A stretch of 64,000 bases of DNA from FACHB-T130 sp042747725 (GTDB lineage Bacteria; Cyanobacteriota; Cyanobacteriia; Cyanobacteriales; FACHB-T130), in NCBI RefSeq assembly GCF_042747725.1, contig NZ_JBHZGO010000073.1, positions 105,758 through 169,757 of the forward strand. The letters are read 5' to 3'. This document shows positions 53,344 to 62,812 of the stretch, one piece after another. Numbering within the stretch: position 1 is the first letter of the stretch; each line of letters starts with the position of its first letter. A program made the position numbers and the translations under genes. Below the pieces are notes generated by a model. It saw only the letters and a program-made list of their open reading frames with translations. It was not told where the DNA came from and did no database searches.

Positions 53344-55065
53344 ATGAAAATTAATTGGAGCGACCGGCTGGGAGATGGGAATCCCCAGCTGTTACGAGAA
53401 ATTAAAGGGCGTCTTAAACCCCGAAATGTATTAATTGCAGTAGCGATCGCGCTGATGGGTCAAATGCTACTGCTGATGAGTTTAGCGACTCAACTGCCGG
53501 TTGATACTGGTACGGGCGATATCTACAGTAGATATTGCCTAAACAATCGCCCTGGTTATGGGCAGAGGTGCCTTGTAGACTCCCTTGGCAATTTGGTCAT
53601 TAACTGGCAGTTGTGGTGGCTAGATGTGTTCGTGTGGCTGAGTGTTATTGGCTGCTTGACCGTCTTGGTGGCTGGCACCTATATGCTAATTAGCGACCTA
53701 TCGCGGGAAGAAAATCGCGGCACGCTAAATTTCATTCGCCTCAGTCCGCAGTCTACAACCAGTATTTTCAGCGGCAAATTGCTGGGAGTGCCGATTTTAC
53801 TTTATCTCCTAGCCGGTCTGGCAATTCCTTTGCATTTGTTGGCGGGTCTGTCGGCTGAAATTCCTTTAGTTCTAATTCTGGGCTTTTATGGTGTCGTTGT
53901 TGCCAGCGCCGCTTGCATCTATAGCGCCGCCTTACTTTATGGCTTGGTCGCTGGTGGACTCGGTGGATTTCAATCTTGGATTGGCAGCGGCATCGTGCTG
54001 ATGTTTCTGAGCATCATGACTAGCATGAGCCTTAACAGCAGCCCACTCATCCATAATTCCCTAGATTGGCTGCATCTGTTTTCTCCTTCAATTGTGCTGG
54101 CATACCTGATTGATGCCAGTTCTCAAGGAAGTGCCTATTCAACGGGAATGGTGCAACTGGAAGCCTGGAAATGGTTTTACTTACCTCTAGGTGCCAGCGT
54201 TTGGAATGTCATCGGCTTTAGCGTGCTGAACTATGCGGTGGGAACCTTATGGTTTTGGCAAGGGATGAAGCGATGCTTTCACAACTCCGGTGCTACTCTA
54301 CTGAGCAAGCGGCAGAGTTACTTGCTGACAGCTTGCTTTGAAGTGGCTGTTCTCGGATTTGCCCTAACCCTACCAAAATGGCGGACAGAAAATCCACAAT
54401 CTATACCAAACGGACTGTTTGATAATTTTGGTGCTTTACTCTTGTTAAATCTGCCGCTGTTCTTGTGTCTGATGGCGGCTTTGTCGCCTCACCGGCAAGT
54501 CTTGCAAGATTGGGCGCGTTACCGACGGGAGAAAACGTCTTCTCGCGTGAAAAACTTGGTGCAGGATTTGGTATGGGGTGACAAAAGCCCCTCAGTGGTA
54601 GCAGTAGCGCTGAATTTGCTGATTGCTTCAACCATCGTGGTGCCCTGGATACTCCTTTGGTCGGCAAGTGCGTATAAAGCATCGGCGCTGGCGACCATCC
54701 TGCTGAGTGTAAATTTAATTTTGATTTACGCAGGCGTTGCTCAGCTAATGCTGTTCATGAAGACGCCGAAGCGATCGCTCTGGGCAGCGAGTACAGTGGC
54801 TGGATTGATTATATTGCCCCCAGTGATTTTCAGCTTGCTGTCACTCGCTCCCGCTAAAATGCCTGGTATATGGCTGTTTTCCGTCTTCTCCTTGGCTGCG
54901 GTCAAAGATGCTGCCGCGCCTAGCCTGGGTCTGGCAGTGCTGGGTCAGTGGCTAATGTTCAGCTTGTTGAGTATTCAGACAGCGCGACAGTTGCGACAAG
55001 CGGGTGAGTCTGCGTCGAAATCGCTGATGTCCAGTCGTTCCTCTTTGCCTGCCACTGGCGTATAG
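53344..55065 (+). CDS. ABC-2 type transporter permease, paralog 1
   Basis: This 573-residue protein has about twelve hydrophobic segments. The segment YMLISDLSREENRGTLNFIRLSPQS near residue 115-140 resembles the ABC-2 coupling region, and RQVLQDWARYRREKT lies near 390. The same two blocks occur in the next gene, so the two arose by duplication. It would pair with the upstream ATPase to export an unknown substrate. The heptad repeat lies between it and the ATPase gene. Confidence 0.85.
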   Translation: MKINWSDRLGDGNPQLLREIKGRLKPRNVLIAVAIALMGQMLLLMSLATQLPVDTGTGDIYSRYCLNNRPGYGQRCLVDSLGNLVINWQLWWLDVFVWLSVIGCLTVLVAGTYMLISDLSREENRGTLNFIRLSPQSTTSIFSGKLLGVPILLYLLAGLAIPLHLLAGLSAEIPLVLILGFYGVVVASAACIYSAALLYGLVAGGLGGFQSWIGSGIVLMFLSIMTSMSLNSSPLIHNSLDWLHLFSPSIVLAYLIDASSQGSAYSTGMVQLEAWKWFYLPLGASVWNVIGFSVLNYAVGTLWFWQGMKRCFHNSGATLLSKRQSYLLTACFEVAVLGFALTLPKWRTENPQSIPNGLFDNFGALLLLNLPLFLCLMAALSPHRQVLQDWARYRREKTSSRVKNLVQDLVWGDKSPSVVAVALNLLIASTIVVPWILLWSASAYKASALATILLSVNLILIYAGVAQLMLFMKTPKRSLWAASTVAGLIILPPVIFSLLSLAPAKMPGIWLFSVFSLAAVKDAAAPSLGLAVLGQWLMFSLLSIQTARQLRQAGESASKSLMSSRSSLPATGV

Positions 55066-55112
55066 AGAAGCGATCGCTCGAATCGAATTTGCGGACACAA
55101 AAAAACAAATCT

Positions 55113-55150
55113 AGAAAAACCCGTTTTCTGCCTCGAAAACGGGTTTTTCT
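55113..55150 (+). terminator. Terminator between the two permease genes
   Basis: AGAAAAACCCGTTTTC pairs exactly with GAAAACGGGTTTTTCT around a 6-base loop. It should attenuate read-through from the first permease to the second. Confidence 0.85.
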
Positions 55151-55177
55151 CAAAACTTGTGATAAAGGAAAACGGCG

Positions 55178-56773
55178 ATGAACCTACCTGGGATGGAGCG
55201 ATTAGGTGACTGGAATCCTCAGTTTCTGCGCGAACTCAAAGGACACCTGAAAACTCGCAATTTAGCGATCGCTATCGGTGTCTCTTTGCTTGGTCAGTTC
55301 CTACTGGTCATGTATTTTTACGAACTGCTAAATCTTGATGACACTTACAGCAGCTTCTGCGTAAGAAACAGCAACTACAACTGCCGTTTGGATGCTGTAG
55401 GTCAGATTATCATCGACTGGCAGCAGTGGTGGCAGACCCTATTTGGCGTTTTGAATTGGATTTTGCCACTTATTTTATTACTCGCTGGGGTCTATATGAT
55501 TATCAGCGACCTTGGCAAAGAAGAGCGTCGAGGCACCCTCAATTTCATTCGATTGAGTCCCCAGTCTAGTCAGAGCATTTTGACGGGGAAAATCCTGGGA
55601 GTACCTATTTTACTTTATCTGGGTGTAGCCTTAGCACTGCCATTACATTTGTGGTCTGCTGTTAGTGCCGGTGTACCTTTTTCCTTTCTGGTGAGCTTTT
55701 ATTTGCTCTCAGGTGCTAGTTACTGTTTCTTCTACAGCGCTGCCTTACTCTATGGATTTTTGAGCGGATTTCAAGCTTGGTTAGCCAGCTTTTTAACTTT
55801 TGTATTTGCTTTGCCTTTGCTAAACGTAATTAATTCGTCTGTGTACCTGTTTACGCAGGCAAATTTTGATTGGAGCGATTCGGGACGATACAGTTTGCAA
55901 TGGTTTTATATACCGATTGGTAGTAATCTGTTGTTAGGTGACGCCTTTGCAATTCTAAATTTTGGTTTGTGGACTTACTGGATTTGGCAAGCTTTAAATC
56001 GGCGTTTTTCTAATGCCAACGCCACGATTATCAGCAAAAAACAAAGTTACTGGATAGTCGCTTGCTTTGAATTACTGCTTCTAGGATTTTGTCTGCAAAA
56101 CAACAACTTAAATCCGGCAAGATTTGCTGAATCTGGGTCTTTGTGGGGAGTGCTGTTCATTATAGAAACCGTAAACCTGCTGTGGTTTTTGGGTTTAATT
56201 GCTGTTTTGTCCCCTCACCGGCAAGCCTTGCAGGATTGGGCGCGTTACCGACGGGAAAAGGTTTCTAACCGGAAAGGTTTCTGGAGTAACTTAATGCAGG
56301 ATTTGCTGTGGGATGAAAAAAGCCCATCACTGGTAGCAGTAGCAGTAAATTTGGGAATTAAAACCGTAATTTGGGGTGCTTGGATTCTGTCTTGGCCCCA
56401 AAATTCTGACAAGATTTCAGCTATTTTAGGTTTGATCTTGAGCCTAAACTGGATCTTGATATTGGCGGGTATCGCTCAGACGCAGCGATCGCTCTGGGCT
56501 AGCATAACTGTAACAGCCTTGATTGTATTCCCCCCAACCTTTTTCAGCTTGCTGTCGATGCCATTTTATCAAAGCTCTGGTGTGTGGCTGCTTACCGCCT
56601 TTCCCTGGATAGCTGTAAAAGAAGCCTCCGCAATTCCCGTTTTTCTGACAATCTTGGGACAGTGGAGCGCTACGACATTGTTAAGCTTACAATTGACGCG
56701 GCAGATGCGATTAGCAGGCGAATCTCCCTCCAAAGCAATCTTTGCCAATCGTCCATCATTACCCGCCCGCTAG
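55178..56773 (+). CDS. ABC-2 type transporter permease, paralog 2
   Basis: This 531-residue paralog of the preceding permease shares GDWNPQFLRELKG-like and LISDLGKEERRGTLNFIRLSPQS-like blocks and RQALQDWARYRREKV. It has about eleven hydrophobic segments. It may form a heterodimer with paralog 1 or a separate transporter sharing the ATPase. The terminator just upstream suggests lower or separately controlled expression. Confidence 0.85.
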   Translation: MNLPGMERLGDWNPQFLRELKGHLKTRNLAIAIGVSLLGQFLLVMYFYELLNLDDTYSSFCVRNSNYNCRLDAVGQIIIDWQQWWQTLFGVLNWILPLILLLAGVYMIISDLGKEERRGTLNFIRLSPQSSQSILTGKILGVPILLYLGVALALPLHLWSAVSAGVPFSFLVSFYLLSGASYCFFYSAALLYGFLSGFQAWLASFLTFVFALPLLNVINSSVYLFTQANFDWSDSGRYSLQWFYIPIGSNLLLGDAFAILNFGLWTYWIWQALNRRFSNANATIISKKQSYWIVACFELLLLGFCLQNNNLNPARFAESGSLWGVLFIIETVNLLWFLGLIAVLSPHRQALQDWARYRREKVSNRKGFWSNLMQDLLWDEKSPSLVAVAVNLGIKTVIWGAWILSWPQNSDKISAILGLILSLNWILILAGIAQTQRSLWASITVTALIVFPPTFFSLLSMPFYQSSGVWLLTAFPWIAVKEASAIPVFLTILGQWSATTLLSLQLTRQMRLAGESPSKAIFANRPSLPAR

Positions 56774-56835
56774 AACACTTCGGTGAGGGAGAAATGTAGC
56801 GACTGATTCTCCCCTCTTTCACTCAGTCCTCAGCA

Positions 56836-57750
56836 CTACTTCTTGAGCGCCTTTTTCACCAAATCTGGAATTTGGGAAGGGCGCTCTGCTATTGGAATTT
56901 TCGCTTGCTTGAAGGCGGCAATTTTTCGGTTTTCAGGTGTCTGTTCGGCGGCAAGTTCAGCCTGTGAAGAAGTGAGCATCGCTTCCTGACGCCAAAAACC
57001 AAGTGCATTCCCTGGACCTAAAAGTTTTTCTTGGGGAAGCAGGCGACCTACAAAGTATACAATTACTGGCTTATCAAGTGCTGCGACGATGTATTCTGCT
57101 GCCGCCTGTTCATCACTAAAACCGATATGGCTAACTAAAACAATTACCTTCGTGTTTTTATCCCCTGCCAAAATTTCCAGCCATTGTACGACAGAAGAGC
57201 CGACAAACGGCTCGCTGCCAATACTGACGGCAATCGACTGACCATAACCGGCTCGTGTCATTTCCCAGGCTACTTCGTAGGTGAGATTGCCGCTGCGGCT
57301 GAGCAGTCCCACCGAGCCAGGACTATAAAATTCAGTTTCATGAGTGCCCACTAAAACCTTACCTGGAACAATAATCCCAGAACTGCTGGGACCGACGATA
57401 AGAGTTTGAGTCGCCTCTGCCTTTCTGAGCAGCCGAACCATATCCAGGGGAGGAATCCCACCCGTAATCAGAATAATTTGTCGGATACCTGCGGCGATCG
57501 CTTCTAGCGCCGCATCAAGCGCCGAGTAAGGCGGTACAAAGATAATGCTCATGTCAACCGCTCCGACCGACTGTATCGCCTGCTCTACCAGGTCGAACAC
57601 CGGAATGCCAGCCAACGTTTGCCCTCCCTGACCAGCACTGACCCCAGCCACTACCTTAGTGCCGTAAGCGGTCATTCGGGCAGTGTAGGTTGACGCAAGT
57701 GGTTCTGCGATGCCTTGTATCAGGATTTTACTGTCTGGCGTTAATTTCAT
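56836..57750 (-). CDS. Succinyl-CoA synthetase alpha-like protein lacking the catalytic His
   Basis: This 304-residue protein follows the SucD fold from end to end: CoA-binding opening ILIQGIAEPLASTYTARMTAYGT, then VGLLSRSGNLTYE. However, the phosphohistidine loop, normally MGHAGA, reads LLGPGNAL (Pro246 at the His place). The GPNCPG loop reads GPSSSG, and the EIGG loop reads SHIGF. It probably does not make phosphohistidine, and its activity is unknown. The beta-like gene lies 183 bp upstream on the same strand. AAGGAT precedes the ATG. Confidence 0.8.
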   Translation of the reverse strand: MKLTPDSKILIQGIAEPLASTYTARMTAYGTKVVAGVSAGQGGQTLAGIPVFDLVEQAIQSVGAVDMSIIFVPPYSALDAALEAIAAGIRQIILITGGIPPLDMVRLLRKAEATQTLIVGPSSSGIIVPGKVLVGTHETEFYSPGSVGLLSRSGNLTYEVAWEMTRAGYGQSIAVSIGSEPFVGSSVVQWLEILAGDKNTKVIVLVSHIGFSDEQAAAEYIVAALDKPVIVYFVGRLLPQEKLLGPGNALGFWRQEAMLTSSQAELAAEQTPENRKIAAFKQAKIPIAERPSQIPDLVKKALKK

Positions 57751-57932
57751 GATCCTTTAACCAAAGTCTATTTTCCATGCAACGCGAACAGCACATCAGG
57801 TCTATTACAAATGTATGTATCTAACACCTTCCACATATCTATTCAGGTTGAGAGGAGCGAGTCAACGTCCTGAATGTAACTCTATTGCCAAGCAAAGCAG
57901 GATGAAGGCTCGACTGCTAAAATCAGCTTGCC

Positions 57933-59234
57933 TCACGGTTTGGTACTGGGAGTCCCGGATCTACTTTTAGCTGCGGCTTTGGCTAGGGAAATAGCTTGGT
58001 CAACGGCGTCATCCAGATTATCGCTCCAGTGTACGGGCATGGCGGCTAGAGGCTCTTGGCTTTTGTCGAGTTGACCACCCGCCAAGCGGACAACAAAGTG
58101 GGGAAGCAGGGTGAGAAATTCCGGTCGGCGATCGCCGATCCGGGTGCGAGAGTCCTTGGGACTGGGTGTGCTAACCCGTCGAGTCATTCGCTGCGGATGC
58201 TCTGGCATTTCATTGACTTTTAGTTGCAAATACGCATCAATAACTGCAACGACTTCCTGACTCGCTGCGGGACTGCCCAAAATATTAACCAGTAATACTT
58301 TAATGTTTTTATTTTGAGTGAGACGCTCCAGCGCTTGTTCGAGCTGTTCTCTCCAAGATGCGGGTGTCAAATTTCCACTCGCCTCCTCACCCACAATTAG
58401 GCAAAGTCTCGGCTTGCCGCCAGCGCTGTAAACCAAATCAACCATTGCCATCGCCAAGCTGGTGCCGTTACAGAGAATCCCAATATTACCATCTCGATTC
58501 AGCCAGTTCTGAATGGGTAGAAACTTACCTGGATCAATTTCTCCAGGCGTTTCCTTCGCAATATCGGATTGAGGCATTTTTGCCGCTAGAGAAGCCAAAT
58601 CGGGATGGCGTCTGAGGGCAGCATCATTGACTGTAATTTTGCCATCCAAAGCCATCAATTCGCCTGTAGGACTCACACCCAGGGGATTGATTTCCACTCC
58701 ATCCAAATCGTTTTGGACAAACAGATGGTACATCTTTTCGACAACGGTGCTAACTGACTGGATCAAGGCACCTTGGAGTCCCATTTTGAGGGTCAGATGG
58801 CGGGCATAAAAGGGGGAAAATTCTTGGTCAACGACGACTTGCGAAAGTCGCTCCATCACCGCTTCCAAGTTCATGCCTCCTTGTGAGGAACCCAGCAGCA
58901 CTGGGCGACGAAGGACGTAGTCTATGGTGACGGCTAGATAAAATTCACGAGTGACATCGTATTTTGCTTCTGCTAGCAGCACTTGGGGATATTCACCCAG
59001 AATCGGCAAATTAAAAATCGTCCGTGCCGCCGCGATCGCATCGATCGTATTTTCTGCAAACCGAATTCCACCAGCTCTACCCCGTCCACCAGCACGCACC
59101 TGCGATTTTAGGACAACTGGGTAGGGAATTTGCAAACCCTTCAGGTCTCTGGAATGGTCAATTCGTTGAGAAGGCAAAACGGGGATGCCCATCTCCCGAA
59201 ATAATTCTTTAGCTTGATATTCTAGTAAATCCAT
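57933..59234 (-). CDS. Succinyl-CoA synthetase beta-like protein, divergent
   Basis: The protein of about 433 residues has an ATP-grasp domain. MDLLEYQAKELFREMGIPVLP, VLKSQVRAGGRGRAGG and the metal-site segment EINPLGVSPTGELMALDGK are clear. In the C-terminal ligase domain, DVGGGAT is replaced by IVGEEASG and FGGIVRCD by LGSPAASQE. An Arg/Pro-rich segment (about 345-375) is inserted. The ATG at 59234 gives the canonical N-terminus; the frame's first codon is TTG. It is paired with the altered SucD-like protein. Confidence 0.8.
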   Translation of the reverse strand: MDLLEYQAKELFREMGIPVLPSQRIDHSRDLKGLQIPYPVVLKSQVRAGGRGRAGGIRFAENTIDAIAAARTIFNLPILGEYPQVLLAEAKYDVTREFYLAVTIDYVLRRPVLLGSSQGGMNLEAVMERLSQVVVDQEFSPFYARHLTLKMGLQGALIQSVSTVVEKMYHLFVQNDLDGVEINPLGVSPTGELMALDGKITVNDAALRRHPDLASLAAKMPQSDIAKETPGEIDPGKFLPIQNWLNRDGNIGILCNGTSLAMAMVDLVYSAGGKPRLCLIVGEEASGNLTPASWREQLEQALERLTQNKNIKVLLVNILGSPAASQEVVAVIDAYLQLKVNEMPEHPQRMTRRVSTPSPKDSRTRIGDRRPEFLTLLPHFVVRLAGGQLDKSQEPLAAMPVHWSDNLDDAVDQAISLAKAAAKSRSGTPSTKP

Positions 59235-59366
59235 GAATGGCAATTAAGGATGAGGGATGGGTAATGGGTAATGGGTAATTGAGAAAGTGATTGGTGATTA
59301 GGCAGTAGTAACAAACCAAAGACTAATGACTAATGACGAGTGACAATTACCCAATCCCGATTACCC

Positions 59367-60278
59367 CTATTTCTGACGACTTTGCCAGTCTTTGGCGACT
59401 TTATCAATTCCATAGAAACGCTGCCAGAAGGCATCAACCGCCCTGGTAGGCAACACTTTGTTCATTAAAAACAGCAGAATATCTCCCCCAGTGGCAGCCA
59501 CGTAGCGGGGACGAGGGTGACGGTCGGTGAGCGATCGCGCAATCACTTTAGCAACCCGTTCGGAAGTCCAGGCTCGACCGCTGGTTCGTTCCTCTAGTCC
59601 TTCTAGGCGCTCAAAAGCAGCGCGGTAAGGTGTATCTTGCGGAGTTGCTACAGCCTGCTCAACCCGTTGCGCTGCTACAGCGAAAAACTCCGTGCTGACT
59701 GGTCCTGGTTCAATCACACTGACTTTGATATTAAATGCAGCTAGTTCCATGCGGAGCGCGTCGCTAATTCCTTCCAAGGCAAATTTAGAGGAACTATATA
59801 ATCCCCCAAAGGGAAACGCCAGCCGTCCGCCTAGGGAACTAATATTAATAATTCGTCCACCCCCGCGATCGCGCATCACTGGAATTAAAGCTTGAATTAA
59901 GGCAAGTGGACCAAATAAATTGACCTGAAACTGCTGCTGCACTGCCTCAAATGGAATTAACTCCACAGGCCCCATCTGTCCATATCCGGCATTATTGACC
60001 AAGGCATCCACGCGCCCAAAATGGTCAATCGTTTTACTTGCCAAAGCTTTAGCCTGCTCAACTTGAGAGATATCGGTGGGAACAACCAGCACATCAGCAC
60101 CAGCTTTGCGGCAGTAAGTTGCTACTTCCTCCAACTTTTCCTGGTTTCGAGCTGCTAAGACGAGCCGGATTCCCAGGGACTGAGTGGCTAAAAGTTGCGC
60201 CAGAGCAGCGCCAATCCCAGTAGAAGCTCCTGTAATCAGGATGACTTGTTCAGATAGCGGTGGAGTATCGGTCTTCAT
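59367..60278 (-). CDS. SDR family NAD(P)-dependent oxidoreductase
   Basis: This 303-residue classical short-chain dehydrogenase has the cofactor motif TGASTGIG (about 16-23), NNAGYG, catalytic Ser in INISSLGG and YSSSK. A C-terminal extension (about 245-300) is hydrophobic in part, as in DltE/retinol-type SDRs. The substrate is not readable. It is upstream of the SucCD-like pair on the same strand with a 123-bp gap that contains short GGTAATGGGTAAT repeats. Confidence 0.9.
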   Translation of the reverse strand: MKTDTPPLSEQVILITGASTGIGAALAQLLATQSLGIRLVLAARNQEKLEEVATYCRKAGADVLVVPTDISQVEQAKALASKTIDHFGRVDALVNNAGYGQMGPVELIPFEAVQQQFQVNLFGPLALIQALIPVMRDRGGGRIINISSLGGRLAFPFGGLYSSSKFALEGISDALRMELAAFNIKVSVIEPGPVSTEFFAVAAQRVEQAVATPQDTPYRAAFERLEGLEERTSGRAWTSERVAKVIARSLTDRHPRPRYVAATGGDILLFLMNKVLPTRAVDAFWQRFYGIDKVAKDWQSRQK

Positions 60279-60509
60279 AAGTTGAGTTCTGTCTAGCTAA
60301 CACCTTAGCCGCGTGCCCGTACAGTTGTTAATGGTAAGCCCTAGCCTTGCTTGCACAGCCAATTAGCTGTAGCTAGGACAGATTTTTAGATTTTTTAATT
60401 ATTGCAAGCACTACTGATGCGATTCCTCTGCTTGAAAGTAGAAAATTGAGCAAGCTTTTTAGCTGTCCTGCCTCAAAATGGAAGAAAGTGAAACGGAGGG
60501 TGTTGCTGG

Positions 60510-62417
60510 ATGGAAACAGTAGCCCGCGAAAGTGAATTACAGGTACTGGGGCGAATTCTACAGAATCGCCTTTACTCGGCATTACCGGAGAAGATCCCCT
60601 TTCAAGTTCGGTGTGCCTTACCGCAGGAAGCGTTAATTATTTTGACGCAACACCCAGCGGATTTTCTGCCTGACCCGCAACAAACCTTTAGAACGTTAGA
60701 GCAAACTCTCAAAAGTCTGCAACCGGAATTTGCCCACCAAGTACAGCTGTATCTAAGAGTAGTAGGGCAAAAGCAACCGTATGCTTTCCATGCCTTCAGT
60801 ATCCCCCCGCCTGTTGTGTCAAGGTCAACGACTGCTCTCGCTGATGAGACGGTTGTTGTCGAGACCATCCCAAATCCGACAGAAGTCAAAAATCCGCCCA
60901 AAAAATTGAGGCGCGAGGCGGCAATTCCGGAAAATCTCCCCAGCGATATACCAGCGGCAGATGACAGCATTGGGGTGGATGCCGATCTGCCAGCAGCAGA
61001 AATCGCCCAAGCACCGACGATTGATGAATCTTCTTCCCTCCCCGCCGATGAACTCACTTTAGAGTCGGATGAGTCGCCGGAGGAGGTTAAAAGCGAGGCA
61101 CCACCGACTTCACTGGCTGGTAAACTACAGCGATTGCCACTGCCGGTACTGTTGGCAAGCGCTGGGGTGAGTTTATTGACGTTTCTGCTCACTCTCTACG
61201 CTTTGACACGTCCCTGCGTCATCGGAACCTGTACGCCGCTACTCACAGCACAAGAGTTGAGCCAGGAGGCATCTGCAACCCTTCAGCGACCAAAATCTGG
61301 GCAAGAAATACTAGAAGCAAGAGAGAAACAACAAGAGGCAATCCGCCTTTTGAAGCTGATTCCATTCTGGTCTGGTTCTTATTCCGAAGCTCAGAAGCAA
61401 TTGAATGACAATTCTCAGCAAGCCGAATTGCTCGATCAGCTGGTAATGGCTTTGAGTAAAGGTTCAGCGGCGGCTAGACAGAGCCAAAATCCTCCCCATT
61501 CTGCCGCAGAATGGTTAGAAATTCAGAAGCTATGGCGAGAAGCGATCGCGCTTTTGGAACCTGTGCCCAAAAATAGCACGGTCTACCAACTGGCTCAGCA
61601 GAAAATTAAGGACTATCGCATAAATTTAGCCGCGATTAATGGGCGAGTGAATGCCGAACGACAGGGGCTAAAAAACCTCGACGCTGCAAAAGAAGGGCTT
61701 CAGGTAGCAGAAGCCCGTGAAGGAGTGGCTAATTCGCTCTCCACTTGGCGGTTGGCTGAAACTAACTGGGAGATGGCGATTAACCGGCTCAAGGCGATTC
61801 CTGTCGGTACTACTGCCCGTCCGGAGGCGCAGCAACTGCTGGCGACTAATCTGCCCAAATTGTCAGCAGCACGCGATCGCAAAAACAAAGAACAAATTGC
61901 CGCTAACGCCTACAATTTCGCTCAAAACCTCGCACGCAATGCCAAAAATTACGAACAGCGCAACCAATGGACATTAGCGGTGCTGAACTGGCGCAATGCA
62001 ATTGTTAACCTTCAAAAAATTCCCAGAGGCACTTTTTTCTACAATCAAGGCGATTCCCTGATGAGTTCTTATAAAGCCGATCTCAGGCAAGCTGAAATAC
62101 AACTAGGGTACGCCAGTCTTTTGCAAAAAGCGGGTACCGATCTTGTTAAAACCTGCGCCGGGACGCCGAAAGTCTGCGAATACACTGTCACCAGTCAGCT
62201 AATCAGAGTTCAGTTGACACCCGCTTATATGCAGATGGTGACGCAAACCGTAAACGCCGCACAATTGAGGGGAGATTCTAATGCTCAAGCTGGGATAGCC
62301 GCTCATTTGCGAACCCTAGGAGACGCACTGGAAGCGATTAGCGATAATGCCCGTATCCCTCTTGAACTGTACACTCCAGATGGCTCGTTGATTAACAAGT
62401 ATCCCAAAGTTAGCTAG
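60510..62417 (+). CDS. Large hypothetical protein with one central membrane helix
   Basis: I do not recognise the family of this 635-residue protein. The first about 100 residues form a small alpha/beta domain (RESELQVLGRILQNRLYSAL). A Pro/Ser/Glu-rich acidic linker (about 105-205) leads to a single hydrophobic helix (about 211-234, LPVLLASAGVSLLTFLLTLY). After that comes a long Ala/Gln-rich helical domain with repeated LIPFWSGSY-, LEPVPKNSTVY- and LKAIPVGTTARPEA-type segments. The start ATG follows GGAGGG. The layout suggests a cytosolic sensing part and a helical repeat part across the membrane. Confidence 0.7.
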   Translation: METVARESELQVLGRILQNRLYSALPEKIPFQVRCALPQEALIILTQHPADFLPDPQQTFRTLEQTLKSLQPEFAHQVQLYLRVVGQKQPYAFHAFSIPPPVVSRSTTALADETVVVETIPNPTEVKNPPKKLRREAAIPENLPSDIPAADDSIGVDADLPAAEIAQAPTIDESSSLPADELTLESDESPEEVKSEAPPTSLAGKLQRLPLPVLLASAGVSLLTFLLTLYALTRPCVIGTCTPLLTAQELSQEASATLQRPKSGQEILEAREKQQEAIRLLKLIPFWSGSYSEAQKQLNDNSQQAELLDQLVMALSKGSAAARQSQNPPHSAAEWLEIQKLWREAIALLEPVPKNSTVYQLAQQKIKDYRINLAAINGRVNAERQGLKNLDAAKEGLQVAEAREGVANSLSTWRLAETNWEMAINRLKAIPVGTTARPEAQQLLATNLPKLSAARDRKNKEQIAANAYNFAQNLARNAKNYEQRNQWTLAVLNWRNAIVNLQKIPRGTFFYNQGDSLMSSYKADLRQAEIQLGYASLLQKAGTDLVKTCAGTPKVCEYTVTSQLIRVQLTPAYMQMVTQTVNAAQLRGDSNAQAGIAAHLRTLGDALEAISDNARIPLELYTPDGSLINKYPKVS

Positions 62418-62812
62418 GAGTAAAAGCCTCAATTAGTATCGGTTATGTTTTCTGTCTTAACCCAACAAATCCTTATGTCGGGTTAGTTTTAGCTGTTGCG
62501 ACTTATACCATTTCACTTTTTTGCCGCTACATTTAAGCTTCTCTTCGCCCCCCAATTGAGCGGGGGGTTGGGGGGATCAAATGTGTAGGATTATCAAGGG
62601 AAATTGGGATTACATCTTGCATCTCAGGACTTACGCAACATCACCACATAGTGTGGGCAACCACAGGGGGATTGAACCCGAAAAAACGCTATATGTATAA
62701 GCTTTGCGTAAGTCCTGATCTGTCACACCAATACGCCAAAGATGCCATATCGTAATAAGAATGGGGCAAAATTTGAGTCAAACTAACCTTGAACAGAACC
62801 AATTTTTAATTT
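62418..62812. other. Spacer with G-rich repeat and MITE
   Basis: This 395-bp spacer has a G/C-rich inverted repeat CCCCCCAATTGAGCGGGGGG (about 62548-62567) followed by a further GGGG tract, and a MITE at 62626-62716. No gene was seen. Confidence 0.55.
62626..62716. mobile_element. MITE-like element, AGGACTTACGCAA family, copy 3
   Basis: This 91-bp element has perfect terminal repeats AGGACTTACGCAA and TTGCGTAAGTCCT. Its interior is nearly the same as the copy at 51920-52011, differing at a handful of positions. It is non-coding. Confidence 0.82.

Noticed and set aside
60602..61192. 196-codon reverse frame opposite the large single-TM protein
   Set aside because: It is antisense to a longer frame with a good ribosome binding site, and its composition (Ser/Gly/Cys) is that of a shadow.
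62626..62716. tRNA-like look of GGGGGATTGAACCC inside the element
   Set aside because: No acceptor, D or anticodon arm can be drawn, and the same sequence recurs in the other MITE copy.
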